Source: Candidatus Uhrbacteria bacterium (GTDB lineage: Bacteria > Patescibacteriota > Patescibacteriia > JACQRZ01). Taken from it: a stretch of 35,874 nucleotides of DNA. Under the pieces are notes generated by a model. That model was not told the origin of the DNA, made no database searches, and was given only the letters and a program-made list of their open reading frames with translations. Positions 23,650-31,889 of this stretch are shown one piece after another (positions within the stretch are counted from its first letter, which is position 1; every line of letters starts with the position of its first letter). The position numbers and the translations under genes were made by a program. The stretch is taken from the NCBI GenBank assembly GCA_016188385.1, contig JACPHV010000003.1, positions 1 to 35,874 on the forward strand, read 5' to 3'.

Positions 23650-26523
23650 TTACTGGCACGACTCGCAATCGGGATCTTCAATCTTGCAAAGAGGTACGGA
23701 AGATACGGCTGACGCAGGAGCCGCGGCAGCAACGATCGAATGTTGAGTCTGTCGCGCCTGTTGTTCGTTTTTTTCAGCTTTCTGATTACCGGGTATCTGC
23801 ACCGCGATTGAAATCGCGGAGCGGACTTCTGGCTGCTGTTTGCGAAGATGCGTACCGGAATACTCTGCCGCATCCAGCGTGGCTTTCTCTACCTGCGAAG
23901 CGGCAAGCGTCCGAAGATAGTACGTGGTCTTCAATCCGATCTGCCACGCATAGAGATACGTATCAGAAAGTTTTTTGCCGGAAGCGCCGTGGAAAAAGAC
24001 ATTCAACGACTGGCTCTGATCGATCCATTTGCCGCGATAGGCAGCTGCTTTGACAATCCATACAGGATCAATCTCGAACACTTCCTTGTATGTGCGCCGT
24101 AACGATTCCGGAATTTCATGGATTTCTTGGATGCTGCCATCATGATACTTTATCTTGCCCAGCATCTCGTAATCCCAGAGTCCGGCCGCCTTTAGGTCTT
24201 CAATCAAGTAGGGATTAACGACGGTGAAATCGCCACTCATGTTCGATTTCACGTAGATATTTTTATAGATCGGCTCAATGGATGGCACGGTGCCTGCGAT
24301 GTTGGATATCGTTGCAGTCGGCGCGATCGCAAGACAATTGGAATTACGCATACCATAACGGCGTACGGATTGACGCACTACGCTCCAATCAAGTTTGCCA
24401 ACACGCGGGATGTCTATCTTCTGTCCGCGCTCCTGTTCTACAAGATCAATCGTATCTACGGGGAATAATCCGCGATCCCATTTTGACCCGCTATAGCTTG
24501 TGTATGATCCCCGCTCGCGGGCCAAAACGCTGGATGCCAGGATTGCGTGATACGCCACAATCTCCATGCTTTCGTCGGCAAATCGCACACATTCCTCGGA
24601 ATCGAATTGAATGCCTTTCAAGTACAGCGCATCCTGAAAACCCATGATGCCTAACCCTACGGGACGATGCCGAAGGTTAGAGGTACGCGCTTCTTTTGTG
24701 GGGTAATAATTTACATCAATTACATTATCCAACATACGCATCGCCACGGGAATGGTGCGCGCGAGTAATTCCACGTCGAGTTCGCCCGCCTTCATGTGCT
24801 TGGAAAAATTAATCGATCCAAGATTGCACACGGCGGTTTCTTCCTCGGAGGTGTTCAACGTGATTTCCGTACAGAGATTGGAGCTGTGCACGATACCAAT
24901 ATGATCCTGGGGAGACCGCACATTGCAAGGATCCTTAAACGTTATCCATGGGTGTCCGGTCTCATAAAGCATGGAGAGCATTTTCTTCCACATATCGCGC
25001 GCCTTCACGGATTTGGTAAGTTGGAATTTCCCATCGCGCGCATCCTGTTCATATTTCACATACCGCTCCTCAAAACGCTTCCCGTAAAGATGGTGCAAGT
25101 CCGGCACTTCATGAGGTGAGAACAATGTCCACATCCCATCTTCCTGAACCCGCTTCATAAAAAGATCGGGGATCCAATGAGCGGTATTGATGTCGTGGGT
25201 GCGGCGGCGCTCATCACCTGTGTTTTTGCGAAGCTCCACATAATCCTCAATGTCATAATGCCATGTTTCGAGATATACGCAGGCAGCGCCGCGACGTCGG
25301 CCGCTACGATTGATGGCATGAGTCGCGTCATTTGATACTTTAAGAAATGGCACTACGCCTTGGCTTTCGACTCCGATACCCATGATCAGCGCGCCGGTTG
25401 CTCGGACATTGCTCCAATCCGTGCCGATGCCGCCTGACCATTTAGAGAGCTGGGCATTATCCCCCACCACTTTAAAAATATGGTCGAGGGAATCCATTAC
25501 GGTATTTAAGTAGCAAGAGGAAAGCTGGGGATGCTCGGTGCCCGCGTGAAAAAGCGTAGGTGTCGATGGAACATAACGCAACGTCGATGCCACTTCGTAA
25601 AATTCCTTCGCGCGAAGCATCTTTTCTTTTTCCTTGAGCGCGAGTCCCATCGCGACGCGCATCCAAAATGCCTGGGGAGTTTCGAGTACGCGTTTTGCGT
25701 ATGGATCACGTAAAAAATACCGATCATACAATACTTGCGTGCCGAGATAGCGCAGCAAATCATCCCGCTCAAGCACGAGCTCTCTGCTTAAGGCATCCAG
25801 ATCAAATGTGAGCAAACGCGGGTCCAGACGGCCGATTTCAACGCCTTTCTTGATATTCGTCACAAATGCCGCGCGGTAGTGCTGTTCCAGTTTCGATGCG
25901 TCAAAATTATCGCCGATTGCTTCGCGATACAAAGAGTGGAGCAACAAACGGGACGCGAGACGAGAGTAGGCGGGATCAAGCTCAATCAGAGCGCGTGATG
26001 CCATCATCAAACCATAAAAAACTTCGTTTGTCGCGATGCCATCAAACAAATCATTACGGCATTGACGAGCGACTAAAGCCACATCAATTTGTTTTTCAAG
26101 ACCTGCGGTAAAATGAGCAAGGCAATGCTCAAGCTTTTCAAGCATGAATTGCTCGCGCGCGCCGGATCGTTTGATCACGACAAGTTCATTGCGTTCGATT
26201 TTTTCGCGGAGCTCCTGCTGTTTAGCGGCGCGTTGTTTGGTGTGCTCGTAACGGTAGATTATGTACGCGCGTGAAACGTCAAAGTAGCCGCGCTGGGCGA
26301 TAATACGCTCCGCTATATCCTGCACGTCTTCCACGCCGGGGATGACGCCATCACGGATGCGATCTTCGAGAAGTGAAACAACTTCATCGGTGAGTGTCGG
26401 AAAAAAACTTGAATCCACGATAATGCCGCACGCATTGAATGCTTTTTGAACCGCGCTTTCGATGCGGTAGCGGTCAAACTCAACGATAGAGCCGTTGCGC
26501 TTCTTGATCTTTGTGAGAGCCAT
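23650..26523 (-). CDS. nrdA: Class I ribonucleotide reductase, large (catalytic) subunit
   Basis: 957 residues. Two ATP-cone domains stand in tandem at the N-terminus (about 3-95 and 113-200), giving dATP/ATP activity control. The catalytic site has C337 (LSSCYLN), N549-C551-E553 (SSNLCTEI) and C566 (AVCNLGS), and the C-terminal tail ends in CESCQ (C953, C956), the shuttle cysteines re-reduced by glutaredoxin or thioredoxin. With nrdB directly downstream and a glutaredoxin/thioredoxin reductase operon upstream, the whole deoxynucleotide pathway is clustered. No Shine-Dalgarno is seen before the ATG at 26523. Confidence 0.97.
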   Translation of the reverse strand: MALTKIKKRNGSIVEFDRYRIESAVQKAFNACGIIVDSSFFPTLTDEVVSLLEDRIRDGVIPGVEDVQDIAERIIAQRGYFDVSRAYIIYRYEHTKQRAAKQQELREKIERNELVVIKRSGAREQFMLEKLEHCLAHFTAGLEKQIDVALVARQCRNDLFDGIATNEVFYGLMMASRALIELDPAYSRLASRLLLHSLYREAIGDNFDASKLEQHYRAAFVTNIKKGVEIGRLDPRLLTFDLDALSRELVLERDDLLRYLGTQVLYDRYFLRDPYAKRVLETPQAFWMRVAMGLALKEKEKMLRAKEFYEVASTLRYVPSTPTLFHAGTEHPQLSSCYLNTVMDSLDHIFKVVGDNAQLSKWSGGIGTDWSNVRATGALIMGIGVESQGVVPFLKVSNDATHAINRSGRRRGAACVYLETWHYDIEDYVELRKNTGDERRRTHDINTAHWIPDLFMKRVQEDGMWTLFSPHEVPDLHHLYGKRFEERYVKYEQDARDGKFQLTKSVKARDMWKKMLSMLYETGHPWITFKDPCNVRSPQDHIGIVHSSNLCTEITLNTSEEETAVCNLGSINFSKHMKAGELDVELLARTIPVAMRMLDNVIDVNYYPTKEARTSNLRHRPVGLGIMGFQDALYLKGIQFDSEECVRFADESMEIVAYHAILASSVLARERGSYTSYSGSKWDRGLFPVDTIDLVEQERGQKIDIPRVGKLDWSVVRQSVRRYGMRNSNCLAIAPTATISNIAGTVPSIEPIYKNIYVKSNMSGDFTVVNPYLIEDLKAAGLWDYEMLGKIKYHDGSIQEIHEIPESLRRTYKEVFEIDPVWIVKAAAYRGKWIDQSQSLNVFFHGASGKKLSDTYLYAWQIGLKTTYYLRTLAASQVEKATLDAAEYSGTHLRKQQPEVRSAISIAVQIPGNQKAEKNEQQARQTQHSIVAAAAPASAVSSVPLCKIEDPDCESCQ

Positions 26524-26607
26524 ACGGGTAGCTTGTTAGGCTTTAGACGTCAGGCATGGAGTATTGTGTTCTCCTTCCATACAGGACGCCTGGAGCCAAC
26601 AAGGGAC
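26524..26607 (-). promoter_or_regulatory. Structured leader upstream of nrdA
   Basis: About 80 nt between the upstream terminator and the nrdA start. An imperfect hairpin joins CAGGC-ATGGAG (26551-26561) with CTCC-TCCAT-GCCTG (26571-26592). I see no convincing -35/-10 pair and only half of an NrdR-like box (ACACAATACT on the minus strand). Function of the hairpin is unknown. Confidence 0.3.
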
Positions 26608-26645
26608 AAAAAAACGGACCCATAGGTTGTATCAGAGGCCGTTTT
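26608..26645 (-). terminator. Terminator between trxB and nrdA
   Basis: AAAACGG/CCGTTTT arms (plus two more pairs after a bulge) enclose a 16-nt loop; on the minus strand seven Ts follow. It lies about 125 nt after the thioredoxin reductase stop and should end the redox operon. The remaining 26646-26768 holds no gene that I can see. Confidence 0.65.
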
Positions 26646-26768
26646 CTATTCATCGACATCAAGGATATCAAGCGACTTCGAGAGAGTCTGTGCATCGTGC
26701 CAAGGCGAATGCTATCCTATCAATATCCGGTATGGGTGTAAAGTGGATAAGTGCGGGTTTTGCGAGTC

Positions 26769-27737
26769 TCAACCGATTCCGTCAGGAGCTTTGCCATGCA
26801 GCTTGCACAGATCTCCGTGAATCTTATAGTATTCATAGGCGGACGTGGCGGCAACCGCGCCCATGGCGGCGGCTGTGATATCCTGTCTGAAGCCTTCAAA
26901 CAGGTTAAAAATATCGCCCGCTACGAATGCTCCGGGCACATTGGTGCGCATCATCTGATCGGCTTGAGCGTATCCCTTCTCGTCAAGATCAATACCCGCT
27001 TTTTTCAAAAGCTCGGAGCGCGGCAGCAGACCGACTTCGATAAAAAGACCGTCAACGGCTAAATCGGTTGAGCCATTGACCGGTTTGGATAACACGGCTT
27101 TTTCGAATTTCCCTTCGCCGACTATTTCTTTCACTTCGGTTTCAAAAAGCACCTCTACTTTATCGCCGAGTCTTTGCATGCGCTCATAATTAATCGGCTC
27201 GGCGGATACTTTTGTGCCACGAACGATGAGATAGATTTTTTTCGCGTATTCCGCTGCCAAATTAACTCCTTTTATTGATGAATCCCCGCCGCCGACAACC
27301 GCAATCGTCTTCCCGCCATAGAGCGGCCCATCGCACGTCACGCAGTAATGCACGCCTTTGCCGGTAAGCTCTTTTTCATTCGGGATGCCGAGCCGGCGGT
27401 GCTCCGTGCCGGTGGCGATTACAAGGGTATTCGAAAAAAATTCCTCCCCCTTTTTTGTGCGTACCGCAAAGCAACCGCTTTCAGTGCGTCGGATATCTTC
27501 AACACGGCCGTCTCTGATCTCAATGCCAAGATCCGTAGCCTGTTTTTTCATATTTACCATCAGATCAAATCCGTCGATCGATGAATATCCCGGATAATTT
27601 TCGATCGGACCCGCAATACTGGTATACCCGCCGAATTCATCGCCGATCACGAGGGTATTCATGCGATAACGGCCGGAATACACAGCCGCTGAAAGACCGG
27701 CAGCGCCGGAGCCGACAATGATAAGATCGTAAGACAT
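26769..27737 (-). CDS. trxB: Thioredoxin-reductase-like flavoprotein
   Basis: 322 residues with FAD motif VGSGAAG (near 8-14), redox-active C132-V-T-C135 (HYCVTCDGPLY), second dinucleotide motif VGGGDSS (near 148) and the C-terminal FAD motif GAFVAGDIF. The NADPH-recognition motif HRRxxxR of E. coli TrxB is absent: the place is taken by IVRGTKVSAEPIN. The enzyme may therefore use NADH or another donor. It is the third gene of a glutaredoxin/Cys-rich protein/reductase operon and is likely to keep its partners, and indirectly ribonucleotide reductase, reduced. Confidence 0.92.
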   Translation of the reverse strand: MSYDLIIVGSGAAGLSAAVYSGRYRMNTLVIGDEFGGYTSIAGPIENYPGYSSIDGFDLMVNMKKQATDLGIEIRDGRVEDIRRTESGCFAVRTKKGEEFFSNTLVIATGTEHRRLGIPNEKELTGKGVHYCVTCDGPLYGGKTIAVVGGGDSSIKGVNLAAEYAKKIYLIVRGTKVSAEPINYERMQRLGDKVEVLFETEVKEIVGEGKFEKAVLSKPVNGSTDLAVDGLFIEVGLLPRSELLKKAGIDLDEKGYAQADQMMRTNVPGAFVAGDIFNLFEGFRQDITAAAMGAVAATSAYEYYKIHGDLCKLHGKAPDGIG

Positions 27738-27758
27738 GCCTGCGGTTTGTTCTTCGAA

Positions 27759-27938
27759 TTATTCTTTCTGACAACACTTGCAGCCGGATCCGCTTTCTTC
27801 CGTGCAGCATTTCGCGTCATCGGATTCCTTTTGCTCGCAGCATGTGTTCTTATCCGCGCAACACGCTCCCTGACAGCATTCCCCTTCTTTGCATAGGCCT
27901 CCTTCGCATTGTTCGCATGTTTTTTTGTCGTCATGCAT
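27759..27938 (-). CDS. 59-residue protein with 14 cysteines, metallothionein-like
   Basis: An ATG at 27938 preceded by AGGA eight bases upstream opens a 60-codon frame ending TAA at 27759. Cysteines are at residues 8, 11, 16, 21, 22, 26, 27, 33, 34, 44, 45, 53, 55 and 56, in CC pairs separated by short Lys/Glu/Asp-rich spacers; there are no aromatic residues and only one His. It sits 33 nt after glutaredoxin and 21 nt before trxB, same strand. I recognise no family. It could bind soft metals (Zn, Cu) or be a dithiol carrier for its neighbours. Coding is supported by the start context, spacing and absurdly non-random Cys content. Confidence 0.75.
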   Translation of the reverse strand: MHDDKKTCEQCEGGLCKEGECCQGACCADKNTCCEQKESDDAKCCTEESGSGCKCCQKE

Positions 27939-27971
27939 ATGAATCGTCCTGTTATGAATATCTTTGATGTA

Positions 27972-28211
27972 TTACGCTTCCAATCCGAGCAAACTCGCGA
28001 GTTTCGCTTTATCAAATCCAACGACAAGCGTACCGTCAATATCGATCACCGGCACGCCGAGTTGGCCGCTTTTCTGGACCATTTCATCGCGGGCAGCCGC
28101 ATCAACGCTTACATCTTTCTCTGTATAGTGCACATTATTCTCTTGGAAATAGGCCTTCGCCATTTTGCAATATCCGCATGTCGGAGTGGAATAAATCGTC
28201 ACATTTGCCAT
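27972..28211 (-). CDS. Glutaredoxin / NrdH-like redoxin
   Basis: 79 residues, a thioredoxin fold with redox motif C12-G-Y-C15 (STPTCGYCKMAK) and the cis-Pro loop QLGVPVIDIDG (P54). The ATG at 28211 is chosen because it begins the first beta strand (MANVTIYSTP) and lies about 23 nt after the predicted transcription start; the open frame further up precedes the promoter. It would reduce disulfides in ribonucleotide reductase or other clients. With trxB two genes on, electrons may come from that reductase rather than glutathione, which CPR bacteria rarely make. Confidence 0.93.
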   Translation of the reverse strand: MANVTIYSTPTCGYCKMAKAYFQENNVHYTEKDVSVDAAARDEMVQKSGQLGVPVIDIDGTLVVGFDKAKLASLLGLEA

Positions 28212-28240
28212 AAAGCATGATCTTACGAGTAAGTATTGGC

Positions 28241-28268
28241 AGTATAAATGCTCGCGATAGAAGTGCAA
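28241..28268 (-). promoter_or_regulatory. Promoter of the grx/Cys-rich/trxB operon
   Basis: On the minus strand TTGCAC (28268-28263), a 16-bp spacer and TATACT (28246-28241). The start would be near 28234, about 23 nt before the glutaredoxin ATG. Confidence 0.75.
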
Positions 28269-28327
28269 AGGGGATAAGTTGAGACTGGTGAAACATAGCT
28301 TCACCATTGTCGTCAGTGGGGGGATTT

Positions 28328-28930
28328 TTACTGCCTCCGATAGCGGCCGATAAGCTCGGCGCTGTCAAGGATATGTCCCTCCATAGCTTGTTGCGCGGCC
28401 GCCTTTGTTGATCCGGCGGGAAGATCGAGTAGTGTGTCAAGCGCGTAGAGCCTGAAAAAATACCGGTGCTCGCTGTCCGGCGGGCACGGATTATAGTAGC
28501 GCCGACTGCCCGCGGTATTGCTGCCTACCACGCCCGACGGCACTTCCCCTTCGCCGATACCGGTGGAAGACGGCGGGATATTCCATACTACCCAGTGGTC
28601 AAACATGCCGTCAGGCATGATGCTTTTCGGCACGTCAGGGTCGTCTATGAAAAACGCGAAACTTTTTGTCTCTGCCGGTACGCCGGTAAACGCAAGCGGC
28701 GGACTTATGCCATCTCCGTCGCATGTATAAACAACGGGAATAAGGCTATTGTGCAAAAATGCGCTGCTCGTGATTTGCATACCGTCAGTACGATTAAAAA
28801 TAAAATACTTTTGCTTCTGCTCAAGCGACGGTCGGACGATCGGCTCTGTCTGCCGGGAAAACCGTAAATATGTCGTTGTCCCCACAAGGACTAGTCCCGC
28901 GATAAGCAGAGCAATAGTACGCGCACGCAT
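28328..28930 (-). CDS. YbhB/YbcL-type PEBP family protein
   Basis: 200 residues: an N-terminal hydrophobic anchor or signal (about 4-22), a short linker and a phosphatidylethanolamine-binding-protein fold with CDGDGISPPLAFTGVP, FIDDPDVPKS and FDHWVVWNIPPSS, the ligand-pocket motifs of the bacterial Raf-kinase-inhibitor-like group. It should be exported or membrane-bound. Its start is five bases after the stop of the M24 peptidase gene. Ligand and role are unknown for most bacterial members. Confidence 0.92.
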   Translation of the reverse strand: MRARTIALLIAGLVLVGTTTYLRFSRQTEPIVRPSLEQKQKYFIFNRTDGMQITSSAFLHNSLIPVVYTCDGDGISPPLAFTGVPAETKSFAFFIDDPDVPKSIMPDGMFDHWVVWNIPPSSTGIGEGEVPSGVVGSNTAGSRRYYNPCPPDSEHRYFFRLYALDTLLDLPAGSTKAAAQQAMEGHILDSAELIGRYRRQ

Positions 28931-28935
28931 AATAT

Positions 28936-30084
28936 CTATAGTATACTATCACCGAGACGTTTTGAAAAAGACGATAACACTTCTGCTCCGTTTGCGCGCA
29001 CGACCACCGTATCCTCTATTCGTACGCCTCCGGCAGGTATAGATCCGAGCTGCTGCGGATAATACAATCCCGGCTCTATCGTGACGACCATCCCCTCCTT
29101 CAGCTCGGAGTGGCACGATCCAAGACGCGGCTCTTCATGAATTTCGAGACCTACGCCATGTCCGAGACCATGAATAAACCCGTATACCGGCCGTGAAGAT
29201 ACATTTGTCGGATAACCTTTTTCTTCAAAAAATTTTTTTACCCACGCATAGATTTCAAAACCATCGACGTCGGCGATAACTTTTTCCGTTGCTCCTGTCT
29301 GCGCTTCATATACCGCTTCGTAGAGCGCTTTCATTTCTTGTGATGGTTCGCCTTTGAATACCGTGCGCGTGCAATCGGTGAAATACAACGATGAACGGGA
29401 TCGCGGAAATATATCAAGTACGATCGGCTGGTATGCTCGGATCGGGCCGCTCCCTCTCATGTGCGGATCAGCCGCTTGCGCACCGCAGGCAACGATTGTG
29501 TCAACAGCAAGATAGCCCTCTTGATAAAGCGAATGTTCAATGATATCACGCAGAATCTCTGATGTAAGGCCCTGGGAGCCGTATGAGGAGTGCGCAATAT
29601 ATTCGCCGTTGATACGCGCTTCACTCAAAACGGTACATACCCGCTCCAATGAGCGATCCACTGCCGCTTGGGCAGAAGCGATTTCAGCTATCTCGTGCGG
29701 CTGTTTGCGCACGCGGTCGGGGTAAAAAGCATCACGACAGACGGACACTGGAAAATGTTTTGACAAATTATCCCCCACATGAAATGGGATGCCGCCGGAA
29801 ATCTCTACGGTATCAACGCCTTTACTCTTTAGAAACGCAACGAGCGGCGAGACCCCTTGTGCATGTGCATTGCCCGCGAGAGATTCAATATAGACAACCT
29901 CGTCAACGCGTGCTTGCTTTTGCGCCCGTTCCACTTCGAGTGAAGATACGAGCAGATGCCGTTTGCCGTCGATTTCGACAAACGTGACAGGATCAGGCAC
30001 GCGAAACTGCGCGCGCCACAACAGATCGGCGCAAAAATGCGGCGATCCGAGATCAGTTGCTCCATGAAGTATTTTGGCATGCAT
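28936..30084 (-). CDS. M24-family metallopeptidase (Xaa-Pro aminopeptidase-like)
   Basis: 382 residues with an N-terminal creatinase-like domain (about 1-140) and a C-terminal pita-bread domain. The five metal ligands are visible: Asp in IVLDIFPRS, Asp in YFTDCTRT, His in GLGHGVGLEIHE, Glu in VTIEPGLYY and Glu in GGVRIEDTVVV. This set, with the HGVGLEIHE context, fits Xaa-Pro dipeptidase or aminopeptidase better than methionine aminopeptidase. Role: cytoplasmic turnover of proline-containing peptides. It shares the strand and close spacing of its neighbours on both sides. Confidence 0.93.
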   Translation of the reverse strand: MHAKILHGATDLGSPHFCADLLWRAQFRVPDPVTFVEIDGKRHLLVSSLEVERAQKQARVDEVVYIESLAGNAHAQGVSPLVAFLKSKGVDTVEISGGIPFHVGDNLSKHFPVSVCRDAFYPDRVRKQPHEIAEIASAQAAVDRSLERVCTVLSEARINGEYIAHSSYGSQGLTSEILRDIIEHSLYQEGYLAVDTIVACGAQAADPHMRGSGPIRAYQPIVLDIFPRSRSSLYFTDCTRTVFKGEPSQEMKALYEAVYEAQTGATEKVIADVDGFEIYAWVKKFFEEKGYPTNVSSRPVYGFIHGLGHGVGLEIHEEPRLGSCHSELKEGMVVTIEPGLYYPQQLGSIPAGGVRIEDTVVVRANGAEVLSSFSKRLGDSIL

Positions 30085-30129
30085 AGATTTGAAACATCTG
30101 TAAAAATCGCGGGGGTAATCAGATGCTCG

Positions 30130-30948
30130 TCACTGAATGACGTTTGCGATCGCGTGCAATGCATCGCTTGCGAGCGTCCCCTCGCCGTATTTCTTCGCGG
30201 CACGCTCCCCTGCTTTGCCATTGATGTATGCGGCAGCAGAGGCGGCTTGCAAAGGATCAATGCCGCGCGCAAGAAGCGCGCCGCATATACCCGCGAGCGT
30301 ATCGCCAAATCCTCCCTTGGTCATATACGGTGTACCGGTGCGGTTGCGGACTACTCTCGTTCCATCGGAAATGATATCAACATTTCCTTTTAGAAGAATC
30401 ACAGCGCGAAAACGAAAAGCTGCTTGTTGTACTGCTCGTTCGCGTTCACGAAGCGCGGTGCTTGGCAATACACCGGTAAGAGCGCGAAATTCGTCCGCAT
30501 GGGGAGTAATAATCGTGGTTTTTCCTCGTACGGCTTTTTCATTTTGCGCGATCGCTCGGATCGCTTCCGCATCAATCACAAGCGGCAGCTGGCATTGTTT
30601 CAAAAACGTACGGATCGCTCGATATGTCTGCGGGCTACGCGCCAAACCGCCACCGATCACACACGTATTCGCGTGTTCGCTTATCGCAAGCGCTCTCGGG
30701 ATATGCTTCATGAGAAACTCCCCGTCAAGCGGCTCGGTGATCATATCCGGCGCATGGTGCGCTGCAGCATCCATAGCGCGTTGCGGTCCGATCAAATAGG
30801 CGAGATCAGCGCCGGCGCGCAATGCCGCCATTGCATTAAATATCGGCGAGCCCGTATGGCGTATGCTTCCCCCGATTACAAGCACGGTTCCAAAATCGCC
30901 TTTATGCGACCATCGTGGTCGTTTCTTATATATATCCCTAAAATTCAT
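30130..30948 (-). CDS. nnrD: ADP/ATP-dependent NAD(P)H-hydrate dehydratase
   Basis: 272 residues from the ATG at 30948 (AGG three bases upstream); the frame is open to 31044 but passes the divergent promoter. Ribokinase-like CARKD fold: KGDFGTVLVIGGS near residue 16, IITPHADEF, ILLKGNVDIISDG and MTKGGFGDTLAGICGALLARG, where the Gly-rich loop and catalytic Asp (GFGD) sit. It repairs hydrated NAD(P)H. The epimerase partner (NnrE) is not fused, unlike many bacterial forms. Divergent from the transporter remnant at 31027. Confidence 0.93.
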   Translation of the reverse strand: MNFRDIYKKRPRWSHKGDFGTVLVIGGSIRHTGSPIFNAMAALRAGADLAYLIGPQRAMDAAAHHAPDMITEPLDGEFLMKHIPRALAISEHANTCVIGGGLARSPQTYRAIRTFLKQCQLPLVIDAEAIRAIAQNEKAVRGKTTIITPHADEFRALTGVLPSTALRERERAVQQAAFRFRAVILLKGNVDIISDGTRVVRNRTGTPYMTKGGFGDTLAGICGALLARGIDPLQAASAAAYINGKAGERAAKKYGEGTLASDALHAIANVIQ

Positions 30949-30990
30949 TACCTGTTTGTTAGCTGCTAGCCATATAATATGAAGCACGTA

Positions 30991-31018
30991 ATGACATTTA
31001 ACTGTATTTTGATATACT
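30991..31018 (+). promoter_or_regulatory. Promoter of the plus-strand transporter remnant
   Basis: ATGACA (30991-30996), a 16-bp spacer and TATACT (31013-31018). Transcription would begin near 31025, so the ATG at 31027 is nearly leaderless. Confidence 0.6.
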
Positions 31019-31026
31019 GAATCAAT

Positions 31027-31152
31027 ATGAAACCTTTTACTCACACATTTTTCCGCCTGTTTGAATCCTATGTTTTTGTAATGGCATTTTCCCTTTCACT
31101 CGGATTGGCTTTTCCGACCCAATTCCTGATATCGCGCAGCCGCTTCGTCTGA
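31027..31152 (+). pseudogene. N-terminal remnant of a bile-acid-symporter-family transporter
   Basis: The ATG at 31027 opens 41 codons: a short amphipathic start, then FVMAFSLSLGLAFP, a good first TM segment for this family, and then out-of-frame sequence ending in TGA at 31150. The correct continuation lies in another frame from about 31116 (DPIPDIAQPLRLIIV). At the junction the second TM segment and its loop, expected in the family, are missing as well, so a deletion rather than one lost base is likely. Confidence 0.65.
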
Positions 31153-31157
31153 TTATC

Positions 31158-31889
31158 GTGCTTGTCGTTATGTTAATCGCGTTTCCCATTATAGCATATC
31201 CTCTCGCGAATTTCTTCGTGCCGGATGCCGGTGTGGGCATCTTTTTGCTCGCCGCGATGCCATCGGCTATGTCGGCTCCCCTCTTCGCTTCGCTTGCGGG
31301 CGGATCAATAGAGCTTGCGCTCGTCTTGTCGGTATTCACGTCATTGCTCGCGCCGTTTACCATTCCGTTCGTTGCCGCGATTACATTTGGCAGCGGCATC
31401 GACATTGCTCCGCTCAAGATGCTTACCGACCTCTTGCTTATCGTATTTCCTCCCATGATACTTGCGCAAATCGTACGTAAATTTTTTCATCCCCACATCG
31501 AGCCGGCGAGTTTCGCGCTTAAGCCTCTCTCCATACTGCTCTTAGGGTTAATTACCACGGGAATCATAGCAAAAAACGCGGCAGACATATTCGCGAGTTT
31601 TACGATCGAACTGCTCCCTCTCTTTTGGGTGGTGCTTATATTTGCCGTCATTACGCATGGAGTCGGCTATCTTATCGGAATCGGAAAATCCCATGCCGAT
31701 AAAGTAGCGTACGCGATTTCGCTCGCGTATATGAATATCGTACTTGCAATCTATCTCGCCGGCAGATTTTTCCCGCATCCAAAAACAATCCTGACAACAA
31801 TCATTGCTCTTCTATTTTGGACAGTGCTATTTGCGGCATTTCGGACAATCGCGCTCAAAATGGCCGCGATAAAAACGAAATCGTCATGA
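31158..31889 (+). CDS. Bile acid:sodium symporter (SBF/BASS)-like membrane protein, 5' truncated
   Basis: 243 residues, about seven or eight TM segments. LLAAMPSAMSAPLFASLAGGSIELALVLSVFTSLLAPFTIPF matches, in shorter quoted parts (AMPSAMSAP, LAGGSIELAL, TSLLAPFTIPF), the central BASS motif around the sodium site; a second crossing lies near AYAISLAYMNIVLAI. The coding sense in this frame begins at about 31116, upstream of the first ATG. It is the larger part of a gene starting at 31027. Substrate unknown; family members move bile acids, organic acids or arsenite. Its TGA and the stop of the facing gene share the six bases TCATGA. Confidence 0.7.
   Translation: MLVVMLIAFPIIAYPLANFFVPDAGVGIFLLAAMPSAMSAPLFASLAGGSIELALVLSVFTSLLAPFTIPFVAAITFGSGIDIAPLKMLTDLLLIVFPPMILAQIVRKFFHPHIEPASFALKPLSILLLGLITTGIIAKNAADIFASFTIELLPLFWVVLIFAVITHGVGYLIGIGKSHADKVAYAISLAYMNIVLAIYLAGRFFPHPKTILTTIIALLFWTVLFAAFRTIALKMAAIKTKSS

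Noticed and set aside
26555-26580. NrdR box or B12 riboswitch upstream of nrdA
   Set aside because: Only half of an NrdR-like motif is present, with no second box, and none of the conserved cobalamin riboswitch core is visible.
27659-28039. 126-codon minus-strand frame overlapping the Cys-rich gene
   Set aside because: It overlaps glutaredoxin, the Cys-rich gene and trxB in a different frame and has shadow-type composition (Lys/Arg/Ala-rich).
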